This document shows positions 36,223-44,853 of a stretch of 64,000 nucleotides of DNA, in pieces. Positions within the stretch are counted from its first letter, which is position 1. Each line of letters starts with the position of its first letter. Below the pieces are notes generated by a model. That model searched no databases, had not been told where the DNA came from, and saw only the letters and a program-made list of their open reading frames with translations. The DNA is from CAYNWK01 sp964400875. Its GTDB lineage: Bacteria > Chloroflexota > Anaerolineae > Anaerolineales > UBA4823. Made by a program: the position numbers and the translations under genes. Location: positions 1 through 64,000 of the forward strand of contig CAYNWK010000003.1 of assembly GCA_964400875.1 (NCBI GenBank), read 5' to 3'.

Positions 36223-36759
36223 TTACCGGGAGCCGGGCATCGTCCGCCTGCGGAGCAGTGTTCTCAGGCGGGGCGCAAGCGTCCGCCAGAGCGGGCAGCG
36301 ATCATACACTGCGCTGAAGGCGATCAGCCCGCCCAACGCTCCCAAGATCAGATTGGGACCATCGATCCAGGCCAAAATCACCAGGATTACCCCAACTGCG
36401 GCGCGAACGACGCGTTCGGACCTTGGCAGCCCCGCTGCAACCGGAGCCGCCCCTTGCTGCGCGGCTTCGAACAAGCGGAGCAGCGAGGCGCTGCCCTGTG
36501 CGCCGTTCTGGCGCAGCACTTCCCGGCCTCCCCGGAAGGCGATCAAGGTGGGGATGCCGAATATCTTCAAAGCGGAGAGCAGTTCGCCTTGCTCGTCAGC
36601 GTTCAGGCGCCACACAGCCACCTGGCCTGAGTACTCCGCTTCCAGCCGTTTCAACGCCGGTTCGATGGCGCGGCACGGCAGGCACCAGGGCGCCCAGAAA
36701 TCGACCACCACCGGGTGCGGGCTGCTGTGCAGCTTTTCTAAGAATGCTTTGTGATCCAC
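36223..36759 (-). CDS. thioredoxin domain fused to a DUF2892-like membrane segment
   Basis: A 178-aa protein from GTG 36759 (AGGAG upstream); a longer frame has no such site. Residues 1-105 are a thioredoxin fold with active site FWAPWCLPC and the cis-Pro stretch FGIPTLIAF. Residues 125-165 (ERVVRAAVGVILVILAW...YDRCPLW) resemble the neighbouring DUF2892 protein (DRVVRIVLGIALLYLGF...GWCPLY), giving a membrane-anchored thiol-disulphide protein. Likely role: redox chemistry at the membrane. It is read after the free DUF2892 gene, with a terminator between them. Confidence 0.85.
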   Translation of the reverse strand: MDHKAFLEKLHSSPHPVVVDFWAPWCLPCRAIEPALKRLEAEYSGQVAVWRLNADEQGELLSALKIFGIPTLIAFRGGREVLRQNGAQGSASLLRLFEAAQQGAAPVAAGLPRSERVVRAAVGVILVILAWIDGPNLILGALGGLIAFSAVYDRCPLWRTLAPRLRTLLRRRTMPGSR

Positions 36760-36815
36760 GTCCGCTCCTGTCGAAAGGCTATTGGCCCTCAAGCCAGCTT
36801 GCCAGTCAAAGCAAA

Positions 36816-36841
36816 GGGGCGGGTGAGGGATCACCCGCCCC
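36816..36841 (-). terminator. terminator of the DUF2892 gene
   Basis: GGGGCGGGTGA and TCACCCGCCCC pair perfectly over 11 bp around GGGA. On the minus strand TTTGCTTTG follows. Confidence 0.6.
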
Positions 36842-36866
36842 GGCGTAAGCTGCGAGGGGGACTGCC

Positions 36867-37079
36867 TCAATTGGCGTGAACCTTCTTGGTCTGCACCTTG
36901 AATAACGCGTACAACGGGCACCAGCCCACTAAACCGGTCAGCAGGGGCACGAAACCGATGACCTTCAGGAACAATCCCCAGCCGCCGGGCACGATCCCGG
37001 CAAAGCCCAGGTAGAGCAGCGCGATCCCGAGCACGATGCGGACGACACGATCCCAGCCGGCTTCATTAATGTAAGACAT
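36867..37079 (-). CDS. DUF2892 small membrane protein
   Basis: A 70-aa protein: NEAGWDRVVRIVLGIALLY, then two membrane segments and GWCPLYALFKVQTKK. DUF2892 proteins are YgaP-like membrane domains often found with rhodanese or thiol proteins. Here the next gene encodes a thioredoxin ending in the same type of domain, suggesting the two may assemble together. GGAG lies about 8 nt before ATG 37079. Confidence 0.85.
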   Translation of the reverse strand: MSYINEAGWDRVVRIVLGIALLYLGFAGIVPGGWGLFLKVIGFVPLLTGLVGWCPLYALFKVQTKKVHAN

Positions 37080-37163
37080 GGTTTTTTTCTCCTTAGCGTA
37101 GAAAAGGTAGGTTTATCCGTCTATACATTAGATGGGGAATCCACCAAAAGGTTACATCTGAAT

Positions 37164-38684
37164 TTAGTTATCCCCCTCATAGGCAGTCGGCATCCAGTGG
37201 TATTTTTCCCGGGCGATCAGTTCTTCCGCTGCCTGGGGACCCCAGCTCCCAGCCGGATAATTAGGAAAGTCCGGCGCGGGCATGTCCTCCCAGGCATTCA
37301 GGATGGGTTGGACGATGCTCCAGGCCAGCTCGATCTGGTCGGCGCGCATGAACAGGGTGGCGTCCCCTTGCATCACGTCCAGCAGCAAGGTCTCATAGGC
37401 TTCCGGCGAGGCGGTCTGAAAGGCCTCATGATAGGTGAAGCGCAGGTCCACCGGGCTCAAGTGCATTTCTGGGCCGGGGAGTTTGGCCTGGACGTGCAAC
37501 AAGATGCCTTCATGGGGTTGGATGTTGATGGTCAGCCGGTTGTGTTCCCAATCTTGTGAAGCAGAAGCCGGGAAGGCGCGGTGCGGCACGGGCCGGAACT
37601 GGATGCTCACTTCGGAAAGGCGGGTGGGCAGGCGTTTGCCGGTGCGCAGGTAAAAAGGCACGCCCTGCCAGCGCCAGTTGTCGATGAATAATTTGATCGC
37701 CGTGAAGGTCTCGGTGTTCGAATCCGCGGCCACATCGGTCTCTTTACGGTAAGCGGGGACCTGCTCACCGTCCACTTCGCCGCTGCCGTACTGGCCGCGC
37801 ACGGCAAACTTCGAAACCTGGTCAGTTGGGATAGGGCGGATGGCGCGCAACATATCGGACTTCTTATCGCGAATCTCTTCATCTTTAAAGGAAACCGGAG
37901 GCTCCATGGTCACCAGGCTGAGCACCTGCAGAAGGTGGTTCTGCACCATGTCGCGCAGCGCACCGGCGTCTTCGTAGTAGGCCCCACGATGCCCGATCCC
38001 ATCTTCTTCTGCCACGGTGATCTGGACGTTTTCAATGTAGCGCCGGTCCCAAATGGGCTCGAACAGCGCGTTAGCGAACCGAAACGCCAGGATGTTCTGC
38101 ACGGTCTCTTTACCCAGGTAGTGATCGATACGGAAGATCTGGGTTTCTTCAAAAGCCGTCCTTACCATCTGGTTCAGCTGGCAGGCTGATTCCAGGTCGT
38201 GGCCGAAGGGCTTCTCCAGCACGAGGCGGGCCCGTTCCCGGTCGTGGGCCAGGCCGCACCGATCCAATTGCTGCACGATGATCTCGACCAGCTGGGGTGG
38301 GGTCGCCTGGTAGAAGACCCGGTCAGCCTGCACCCCCCAGGTTTTATCCAGTTCGTCCAGCCGTTCTTTCAACCGTGCAAAGGCCTGGGCGTCCCCGAAA
38401 TCCGCGGGAGCATATTCCAGCTGGCTTGAGAATATCTCCCAGTCCTCGTCGGAGGGCGCCCCGCGCCGCGAGTTCTTGGCGACGCCATCACGCAGGTATT
38501 CCCTGAACTCCTGCGCGGTCAGCTCGCGGCGATCCATCCCGATGATGGCGAAGTTCCCGGGCAGCCAGTTGTCCAGGCACAGGTTGTACATGGCCGGGAC
38601 CAGCTTGCGCCAGGCCAGATCTCCGCCTGCCCCGAAGATCACCATCACGGTTGAACCGGGGCGGTTTTCTTTGTGTGGGCTCAT
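37164..38684 (-). CDS. zwf: glucose-6-phosphate 1-dehydrogenase
   Basis: A 506-aa enzyme that oxidises glucose 6-phosphate to 6-phosphogluconolactone, making NADPH. FGAGGDLAWRKLVPAMYNL is the nucleotide-binding region (variant of the usual GASGDLA) and RIDHYLGKE the catalytic substrate site. Normal length. It follows gnd with a 4-bp overlap, so both oxidative pentose phosphate steps are made together. No lactonase gene is visible nearby. Confidence 0.95.
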   Translation of the reverse strand: MSPHKENRPGSTVMVIFGAGGDLAWRKLVPAMYNLCLDNWLPGNFAIIGMDRRELTAQEFREYLRDGVAKNSRRGAPSDEDWEIFSSQLEYAPADFGDAQAFARLKERLDELDKTWGVQADRVFYQATPPQLVEIIVQQLDRCGLAHDRERARLVLEKPFGHDLESACQLNQMVRTAFEETQIFRIDHYLGKETVQNILAFRFANALFEPIWDRRYIENVQITVAEEDGIGHRGAYYEDAGALRDMVQNHLLQVLSLVTMEPPVSFKDEEIRDKKSDMLRAIRPIPTDQVSKFAVRGQYGSGEVDGEQVPAYRKETDVAADSNTETFTAIKLFIDNWRWQGVPFYLRTGKRLPTRLSEVSIQFRPVPHRAFPASASQDWEHNRLTINIQPHEGILLHVQAKLPGPEMHLSPVDLRFTYHEAFQTASPEAYETLLLDVMQGDATLFMRADQIELAWSIVQPILNAWEDMPAPDFPNYPAGSWGPQAAEELIAREKYHWMPTAYEGDN

Positions 38685-40102
38685 GAGTCAGTCGCCTGCC
38701 ATTCCGTATGGAATTTGCCTTTTTCGTCGATGCGCTCGTAAGTGTGCGCGCCGAAATAGTCGCGCTGGGCCTGGATCAAATTGGCCGGCAGCCAGTCGCT
38801 CCGCAAGGCGTCGAAATAGCTCAAGGCTGCCATCATCCCGGGCATGGGGATGCCCAGTTCGGCGGCAGTGCGGACCACCGCCCTCAGGTTGGTCTGGCGC
38901 TCTTTAACCGCCTGCCCCAGGTTCTCATCAAGCAGCAGGTTGGGCAAGTCGGGTTGAGCCTGGTAGGCGGCGCGAATCTCCTCCAGCAGGTCGGCCCGGA
39001 TAATGCAGCCGCCCCGCCAGATACGGGCGACGGTCTCCAGGTCCAGGTGATACTCTTTTTCCGCGGAAGCGGTGTGCAGCTGGGCCATGCCTTGCGTATA
39101 GGTTAAGATCATGGCAGCGTAAAGCGCTTCCCGCAGCTGCTCCAGGAAAGCTGTCCGATCGCCCTGATAAAGGCCGTAATCTCCGCCCAAGGCACGATTT
39201 ACGGCTGCCCGTTGATCTTCAAATGAAGATAGATTGCGCATTGTCACGGCCAGGTCGATGTTCGGAACCGGCACCTGCAGATCCATGGCGTCCTGGGCAG
39301 TCCACCTGCCGGTCCCTTTCTGACGGGCTACATCTTCGATCACGTCGATCAGCCGCCTGGCGGACTTCTCGTCGGGTTCGCAGAAGATGTCTGTTGTAAT
39401 CTCGATCAGGTAGCTGCTCAGCTCCCCTTCGTTCCAATGCGAGAAAACCGCGTGCAGGCGGTCATCATCCATGCCCAGGGCGCGCTTCATCAGGTGGTAG
39501 CTCTCGGCGATCAACTGCATGAAGCCGTATTCGATGCCGTTATGCACCATCTTGACGTAGTGTCCGGCGGAGCCTGGGCCCAGATAAGCCACGCAAGGCT
39601 CGCCGTTCACTTTGGCGGCGGCGGCTTCGAATATATTCTGCACCCGCTGGTAAGCCTCACGCGGGCCGCCCGGCATCATGCTGGGGCCGCGCCGCGCCCC
39701 TTCTTCGCCGCCGGAGATGCCCACGCCCAGGTAGTCGATCCCGCGGTCTTTCAACATACCGGCGCGCAGCTCGGTGTCTGGGTAATGGGAGTTGCCCCCG
39801 TCGATGATCAGGTCGCCCCGCTCGAGATAAGGCAGCAGGTTGTTAATTACCGAATCGACCGGGGGGCCGGCCGGCACCAGCATCATCACCGCACGCGGCC
39901 TGCGCAGCGCGGCGATGAAAGCTTCCAGGTTTTTTGCTGCGAACATGCGCTGCTCCCCGGAGGCTTCATTCAGCGCCTGGACTTTACTCGCATCCAGGTC
40001 ATAGCCGGCTAAGGCGAAACCTTTCTCGGCCATGTTGAGCAGCAGGTTGCGGCCCATAACCCCCAGGCCGACCATGCCGAGATCATATCCTTCGTCTGTC
40101 AT
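38681..40102 (-). CDS. gnd: 6-phosphogluconate dehydrogenase, decarboxylating
   Basis: A 473-aa enzyme converting 6-phosphogluconate to ribulose 5-phosphate and CO2. LGMVGLGVMGRNLLLNMA is the NADP site, VGISGGEEGARRGPSMMPGG the substrate signature, and VKMVHNGIEYG carries the catalytic Lys. ATG 40102 (MTDEGYDLG) is the family start; the frame is open further upstream but without similarity. Its stop region overlaps zwf by 4 bp. Confidence 0.95.
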   Translation of the reverse strand: MTDEGYDLGMVGLGVMGRNLLLNMAEKGFALAGYDLDASKVQALNEASGEQRMFAAKNLEAFIAALRRPRAVMMLVPAGPPVDSVINNLLPYLERGDLIIDGGNSHYPDTELRAGMLKDRGIDYLGVGISGGEEGARRGPSMMPGGPREAYQRVQNIFEAAAAKVNGEPCVAYLGPGSAGHYVKMVHNGIEYGFMQLIAESYHLMKRALGMDDDRLHAVFSHWNEGELSSYLIEITTDIFCEPDEKSARRLIDVIEDVARQKGTGRWTAQDAMDLQVPVPNIDLAVTMRNLSSFEDQRAAVNRALGGDYGLYQGDRTAFLEQLREALYAAMILTYTQGMAQLHTASAEKEYHLDLETVARIWRGGCIIRADLLEEIRAAYQAQPDLPNLLLDENLGQAVKERQTNLRAVVRTAAELGIPMPGMMAALSYFDALRSDWLPANLIQAQRDYFGAHTYERIDEKGKFHTEWQATDS

Positions 40103-40156
40103 TGATGATTGCCTTCTTTCGATGGTTTCAGGTGTTAGGGTTCGCGGGGAAAGTAG

Positions 40157-40179
40157 GGTTGTTGGTGGGGCCAACAACC
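40157..40179. other. hairpin between tal and gnd, possibly a degenerate repeat
   Basis: GGTTGTTGG and CCAACAACC pair perfectly around TGGGG. The flanks (TTAGGGTTCGCGGGGAAAG at 40135 on, CTTAGGA after) are loosely like the palindromic TIR element, so this may be an old copy, or simply a hairpin in the operon. Confidence 0.4.
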
Positions 40180-40213
40180 TCATACATCCCCAGGTCGTCA
40201 AATCTTAGGATTT

Positions 40214-41365
40214 TTAATCTGTTGAGGCGGTATCCGGCGTCCGCGCAGGCGCTTCCGCGCGCATCTTCTCTAGCAGTTCCAGCAGCTGATCGTAGGCTTT
40301 GGAGAACTTCTCCACGCCCTCTTTCTCAAGCTGGGCGGTGACTTCGTTGATCTCGATGCCCACCTCGCCCAGCAGATTCATGAACTCGCGCGCCTGCGCG
40401 ACGTTCTCGTCGATCCGGCGGGCAGGGTTGCCGTGGTCGCGGAATGCGTCCAGGGTCTCCGGCGGGGCGGTGTTGACCGTGTCTGGACCGATCAACGCCT
40501 CGACGTACTTCACGTCGCTGTAATCCGGGTTCTTGGTGCTGGTGCTGGCCCACAGCAAGCGCTGGGTGCGGGCGCCCTTTTCGGATATGGATTGGAAGCG
40601 TTCGGCGGCGTAAATCTGCGTATAGATCTGGTAAGCCATCCTGGCGCTGGCGACTGCAATTTGCCCGTGCAGCCGTTCGGCGACCTCCGCCTTTTCGCCT
40701 TCTCCGGACATCATATCTTCGAGGAGCGGATCGACCAGCACGTCGATGCGGCTGAGGAAAAAGCTGGCGACGGAGTTGATCGAGTCGATCGGCTCGCCTC
40801 TGCCGGCGCGGGTTTCCAGGCCTTTCTGGTAAGCATCCGCCACCGCCCGATAGCGGGGGAGACCGAACAGCAGGGTGACGTTCACGTTGACGCCTTGCGC
40901 GGTGAGCTGCTCGATGGCGGCCAGCCCTTCCCGGGTCGCCGGCACCTTGATCATCACGTTAGGCCGGTCGAGTTTGCGCCAGAAGCGCTTGGCCTCTTCG
41001 ATGGTGGCCGCGGTGTCGTATGCGATCAGGGGTGAGACCTCCAGGCTGACGAAGCCATGATCGCCCTCCGAGGCGTCATACAGCGGCCGGAACAGGTCGG
41101 CGGCGCGCTGCACGTCATCGATCGCCAGGGATTCGTAGATCTCGGCGGCGCTCAACCCCTTGGAGGCCAGGGTGTGGACGTCTTCGTCGTACTTATCCGA
41201 ACCGCTAATCGCCTTATTCAAGATCGAGGGGTTGACGGTCACGCCGCGCAGGCCGTCCTGCTCGATCAACTGTTTCACTTCGCCGGAGTCGAGCATATCC
41301 CGGTCGATGTAATCCAACCAGATGCTTTGTCCGTAATCCTGTATCTTCAAAAGTGGGTTCTTCAT
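40214..41365 (-). CDS. tal: transaldolase
   Basis: A 383-aa enzyme of the non-oxidative pentose phosphate pathway that transfers a dihydroxyacetone unit between sugar phosphates. The marks are GVTVNPSILNKAIS, FVSLEVSPLIAYDT, and the Schiff-base Lys in PNVMIKVPAT. The length fits the longer bacterial Tal class. It is the first gene of the tal-gnd-zwf series, with 111 bp and a hairpin before gnd. A palindromic repeat lies just upstream of its start. Confidence 0.94.
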   Translation of the reverse strand: MKNPLLKIQDYGQSIWLDYIDRDMLDSGEVKQLIEQDGLRGVTVNPSILNKAISGSDKYDEDVHTLASKGLSAAEIYESLAIDDVQRAADLFRPLYDASEGDHGFVSLEVSPLIAYDTAATIEEAKRFWRKLDRPNVMIKVPATREGLAAIEQLTAQGVNVNVTLLFGLPRYRAVADAYQKGLETRAGRGEPIDSINSVASFFLSRIDVLVDPLLEDMMSGEGEKAEVAERLHGQIAVASARMAYQIYTQIYAAERFQSISEKGARTQRLLWASTSTKNPDYSDVKYVEALIGPDTVNTAPPETLDAFRDHGNPARRIDENVAQAREFMNLLGEVGIEINEVTAQLEKEGVEKFSKAYDQLLELLEKMRAEAPARTPDTASTD

Positions 41366-41393
41366 CAGTATCGTTCCTCCTGCTTATTATTTA

Positions 41394-41482
41394 GTTGAGT
41401 TACGAAGTTATCTGGGAAAGCCGAGGTGTTTGGGCAGGTGAAACCCCCAACCCCCCTGCTTCCCTCAAGTGCGTATCTCCTA
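41394..41482. repeat. palindromic TIR element, copy 3 (complete)
   Basis: Left L arm GTTGAGTTACGAAGTTATC, then TGGGAAAGCCGAGGTGTTTGG; right R arm CTTCCCTCAAGTGCG followed by TATCTCCTA. The central palindrome is decayed (GGCAGGTGAAACCCCC). It lies between the tal start and the DUF488 gene end. Confidence 0.7.
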
Positions 41483-41535
41483 CTTTGAATGTTTATGCAG
41501 TTACTTTGACCAGGCCGTCATTTCGTTTCTTACCA

Positions 41536-41907
41536 TCAGGCGCGCGCCGGTTGTCGCTGATCGAACTTCCTTTCCAGGAAAGCTTTCAAGGCCGCGGCGT
41601 TGTTATGCACCGGATCTTTGGCGCCGTACACCAGAGTTATGCTCCTTTCTTGAGCAGCCTGCAACAACGGCCGCCAGGCCTCAGGGTTGGCCTCCAATTC
41701 GGCGAAATAGCGCCGTTGGAACTCATCCCATTTCTCCGCTTCGTGCCCAAACCAGCTGCGCAGCTCGACGCTCGGCGCAACCTCCTTGAGCCACTCTACG
41801 ACCTGGAGATCTTCTTTTTTGATCCCCCGAGGCCACAGACGGTCTACCAGGTAACGTTCGCCGTCTTCTTCCTCGGGGGAATCGTAGGCGCGGGCGATCT
41901 GGATCAT
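41536..41907 (-). CDS. DUF488 family protein
   Basis: A 123-aa protein from ATG 41907 (MIQIARAYDSPEEED). Conserved DUF488 stretches: YLVDRLWPRGIKKEDLQ, WLKEVAPSVELRSWFGH, FQRRYFAEL and ITLVYGAKDPVHNNA. Function is not established; the family is soluble and widespread. The open frame runs 90 bp further upstream, but the family start is at 41907. It is flanked by a repeat copy on each side. Confidence 0.88.
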   Translation of the reverse strand: MIQIARAYDSPEEEDGERYLVDRLWPRGIKKEDLQVVEWLKEVAPSVELRSWFGHEAEKWDEFQRRYFAELEANPEAWRPLLQAAQERSITLVYGAKDPVHNNAAALKAFLERKFDQRQPARA

Positions 41908-42236
41908 GGTATGTTCATGCCGTTCACTCAATCCGGAGGGGAGTTGTTCTCGTTTCTGGAGAGCATGGTTGGCGTGCGCTTCGCAGGAACCACACACAGA
42001 TCCCTGTTAATATTTTAACGCCCGGCCGGATGGATTGCAATCGGGGATCTCCCTAACCAGGGGTAGGGAAACCCCTCCCCTGAAATTTTCGGAGCCCGAT
42101 CTGAATTCAACCTGGTTGGTCAGATCGCGACAGGTTCGAACTTACAGTATTAGCATAATGCATTAAGGGGTCTGGTGTCCTTACCATGAACGCAACAGGT
42201 CCTAAAGGAAACCTTAACGACGACACCTTTCAGCTT

Positions 42237-42330
42237 TAGGAATTACGCAGTCCTCCGAGAAAGTGGGGGTGTTTGGGCGGGCGAGGCCGCCCAAACACCC
42301 CCTTTCTTCCCTCAAGTGCGTATGTCTTAG
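42237..42330. repeat. palindromic TIR element, copy 4 (complete, best preserved)
   Basis: L arm TAGGAATTACGCAGTCCTCC, then GAGAAAGTGGG; the centre GGGTGTTTGGGCGGGC pairs with GCCGCCCAAACACCC; R arm TCTTCCCTCAAGTGCG, then TATGTCTTAG. TA dinucleotides stand at both ends. The stretch 42000-42236 upstream of it shows no gene. Confidence 0.78.
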
Positions 42331-42336
42331 AATAAT

Positions 42337-42373
42337 AAAAACGCCCGGGCGGTTATCTGCCCAGGCGTTTTTT
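42337..42373 (-). terminator. terminator of gapA
   Basis: AAAAACGCCCGGGC and GCCCAGGCGTTTTTT pair with one mismatch around an 8-nt loop, 22 bp beyond the gapA stop; A and T runs on both sides make it bidirectional. Confidence 0.85.
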
Positions 42374-42394
42374 CGTTTTCGTACAAATGAAATG

Positions 42395-43393
42395 CTAGAG
42401 TTCTTTAGCGATGCTGACGGCCTCGCGGACCAATTGGTTGGTGTAGCCCCATTCGTTATCGTACCAGCTCATCACCTTGACCAGGTCCCCATCCACTACC
42501 TGGGTCATACCCAGGTCAACGATGGAAGCGTGCGGGTCTTTGATGACGTCCGAAGAGACCAGTTCTTCATCGCTTGCCTTCAGGATGCCCTTGTAGCGCC
42601 CGGTTTGAGCTTCCTCGCGGAAGACGTTATTGATCTCCTCCACGCTGGTCTTCTTTTCCAGCACGAAGACCAGGTCGGCGATGGAGCCTACCGGGATGGG
42701 CCCGCGGACGGCGACGCCGTCGAAGCGGCCCTTCAGCTGCGGCAGCGCCTTGGTCGTGGCGATAGCCGCGCCGGTCGTAGTCGGCACAAAGTTGGCCGCA
42801 CCGGCCCGCCCGCGGCGCCACTTCTTGCTGGGAGAGTCGACGATTGCCTGGGAGGTGGTGTACGCGTGGATGGTGGTCATCACCGCCTTGCTCACGCCGA
42901 ACCGCCGGTCCAGGATCTCGACCACCGGGGTGATGCAGTTGGTGGTGCAGCTGGCGCAGGAGATGATCGTCGGATCTCCTTCGGGGCGGTTCACGCCGTG
43001 GACCACGGTTTCCACGTCATCGCTTTTCGCCGGGGCGGAAAGCAGCACGTATTTCGCGCCGGCCTGGATGTGCTTCTTCAGGTCCTCGCGCTTGGTGAAC
43101 ACGCCCGTGCACTCCAGCACGATGTCGACCCCCAGGTCGCCCCAGGGCAGCTGGGCCGGATCGCGTTCGCTCGTAAATTTGTATGCTTTCCCGTCGATCA
43201 CCAGGCTTTGATCCCCGGCTTCGACGGATTTCTCGTACCTGCCGTAGACGGTATCGTATTTGAGCAGGTAGGCCAGGTTGTCCAAAGGAACGATATCGTT
43301 GACCGCCACCAGTTCGAGTTCCGGGGTCTCCAAGATGACCTTCAGCGCGGCGCGCCCGATGCGCCCCAGGCCGTTGATTGCGACTTTTGCCAT
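42395..43393 (-). CDS. gapA: type I glyceraldehyde-3-phosphate dehydrogenase
   Basis: A 332-aa glycolytic enzyme. INGLGRIGRAALK is the NAD site, Asp33 in VNDI favours NAD over NADP, and SCASCTTNC holds the catalytic Cys149; the paired His is in TTIHAYT. It converts glyceraldehyde 3-phosphate to 1,3-bisphosphoglycerate. Monocistronic: a terminator follows and TATAAT (43486-43491, minus strand) is a possible -10 box about 90 bp upstream of the start. Confidence 0.97.
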   Translation of the reverse strand: MAKVAINGLGRIGRAALKVILETPELELVAVNDIVPLDNLAYLLKYDTVYGRYEKSVEAGDQSLVIDGKAYKFTSERDPAQLPWGDLGVDIVLECTGVFTKREDLKKHIQAGAKYVLLSAPAKSDDVETVVHGVNRPEGDPTIISCASCTTNCITPVVEILDRRFGVSKAVMTTIHAYTTSQAIVDSPSKKWRRGRAGAANFVPTTTGAAIATTKALPQLKGRFDGVAVRGPIPVGSIADLVFVLEKKTSVEEINNVFREEAQTGRYKGILKASDEELVSSDVIKDPHASIVDLGMTQVVDGDLVKVMSWYDNEWGYTNQLVREAVSIAKEL

Positions 43394-43590
43394 TTCCGTT
43401 CTCCTTTCCTATTGGAAATTGATGGATTGATTTTAGCTTCCTTACGCCCTCAAGCGCGCAGGAATCCCCCAGTTCTTGCAGCTCTATTATACCTTCTGCT
43501 TGTGAGGTGGAACGGATTACTGGCAAGGCAAAGCTATTTTGCCCTGGATGTCAAGCGCAGTCCTATCGGAGGCGTTTTTGGATCGCCCTG

Positions 43591-44814
43591 TCAGGCCACC
43601 CAGTACCAGTTGGCGAACAGGGCTGTAAACAGCCCCAGCCCCAGCGAAAACAGCACGTAGATCGACCACTCCACCCGTGGGTTTTCACCCCACTGCGCCA
43701 GCAGGGCGAAAGCCGGGAACAGCACCCACACGTAGCGCCGCTGGCTCATCAGCAGGCCGGAACTGAAGGGCACCAGCGCGCCGAGCAAGACGAAAACTCC
43801 TTCGCTCCAACGATGCTGGACGAGCAAAATGACCCCCAGGGCTACAAAGGAAAGCACGAAGAGCAGGTCGATCCAATCGTTCACCGGCAGCCTGCCGGCC
43901 TGCAGGGCGGCGATCCAGCCGCCCGCTGGACGCTGAAACAAAGCTCCAATTGTCGCCCAGGGCGTGCTTGGAGCGCGCTCCCAGGCTGCAGAGGCGTGCA
44001 CGAAGGCCAGCGGGTCGCCGAAGATGCGCTGCTGGTAAAGCATAAAAGCTCCGGTGCCCAGGGGGACAGCAAGGGGCGCCAGGAGCGCGGCCCACGTGGG
44101 ACGGTCCCCCGGCGCACGGCTCCGCCGTTGGCTCCACCATTCGACCAGCAAGAGCGGCGCGATCAGTAAGCCCATTAAACGACTTAACGCGCCGAGCACG
44201 CCCAGCAGACCGGCGCTTTCCCAATAGCCCTTGCGGAAGAGATACAGCGCGCCGATGGCTGTTAACAAAAACAGGGATTCGCTGTAGATCGCCGAGCCGA
44301 AGAAGGAGGTCGGAAAGATCAGCAGAAACCAGACCGCCCGTGAGGCGATCTGCGCCCCCCAACTATCAGCAACCAGCTTGAAGAAGAGCACTGCCGCGCC
44401 CCACAGCGCCAGGTTAGTGACGATCAGGCCGGCGAGCAGCGCATCTCCGGTCAGGAATTTGACCGCCCGGATCAGCAAGGGCAGCAAGGGAAAGAAGGCC
44501 ACGGAGGGCAGTTCGACGCCCCGGTAAAAGTAGCCTTCCTCGGCAATGCTGAGGTAGAAGCCGGTGTCCCAGCGGCTGCCGAACACGTCCAAGACCACGT
44601 TTTCAGGGCGCAGGTGATAGGGCGGTATGCTGGAATCGACCAGCAGCGGTTCGGCGATCAGAGCGATCAACGCGATCCCCAGGCGGGTGATGATAAAAGC
44701 CAGCGTAGGAGTCCATAACCAGAGGAGAGCGCGATTTCGCGCTCTCCTCTCACCGGGTTGACCCCCAGCGTGCGCTTCAACCGGATCTGCCGGAGGCAAT
44801 TTTGAGTCGCTCAC
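43591..44814 (-). CDS. PIG-V-like membrane mannosyltransferase
   Basis: A 407-aa protein with about ten membrane segments. After the first, an extracytoplasmic loop has RWDTGFYLSIAEEGYF (Asp in the W-D-T/S motif of GT-C enzymes) and VAFFPLLPLLIRA, features shared with the PIG-V / GPI mannosyltransferase II family, and FPTSFFGSAIYSESLFLL. It probably moves a sugar from a lipid-linked donor onto a lipid or protein acceptor. The first 28 residues include an unusual Arg-rich stretch encoded by a perfect palindrome (44721-44750). Confidence 0.8.
   Translation of the reverse strand: MSDSKLPPADPVEAHAGGQPGERRARNRALLWLWTPTLAFIITRLGIALIALIAEPLLVDSSIPPYHLRPENVVLDVFGSRWDTGFYLSIAEEGYFYRGVELPSVAFFPLLPLLIRAVKFLTGDALLAGLIVTNLALWGAAVLFFKLVADSWGAQIASRAVWFLLIFPTSFFGSAIYSESLFLLTAIGALYLFRKGYWESAGLLGVLGALSRLMGLLIAPLLLVEWWSQRRSRAPGDRPTWAALLAPLAVPLGTGAFMLYQQRIFGDPLAFVHASAAWERAPSTPWATIGALFQRPAGGWIAALQAGRLPVNDWIDLLFVLSFVALGVILLVQHRWSEGVFVLLGALVPFSSGLLMSQRRYVWVLFPAFALLAQWGENPRVEWSIYVLFSLGLGLFTALFANWYWVA
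44721..44750. repeat. perfect palindrome inside the N-terminal coding region
   Basis: AGAGGAGAGCGCGA (44721-44734) and TCGCGCTCTCCTCT (44737-44750) are 14-bp perfect arms with a 2-nt spacer. On the minus strand this encodes GERRARNRAL-like residues of the glycosyltransferase, before its first membrane helix. Confidence 0.6.
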
Positions 44815-44853
44815 CTTCCTCCTTTTGGGAGGGCTTTCGGAGCCCGGAACATC

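Noticed and set aside
42085..42170. GGTTCGAA motif suggesting a tRNA T-loop
   Set aside because: No acceptor stem, anticodon arm or D-loop could be folded around it.
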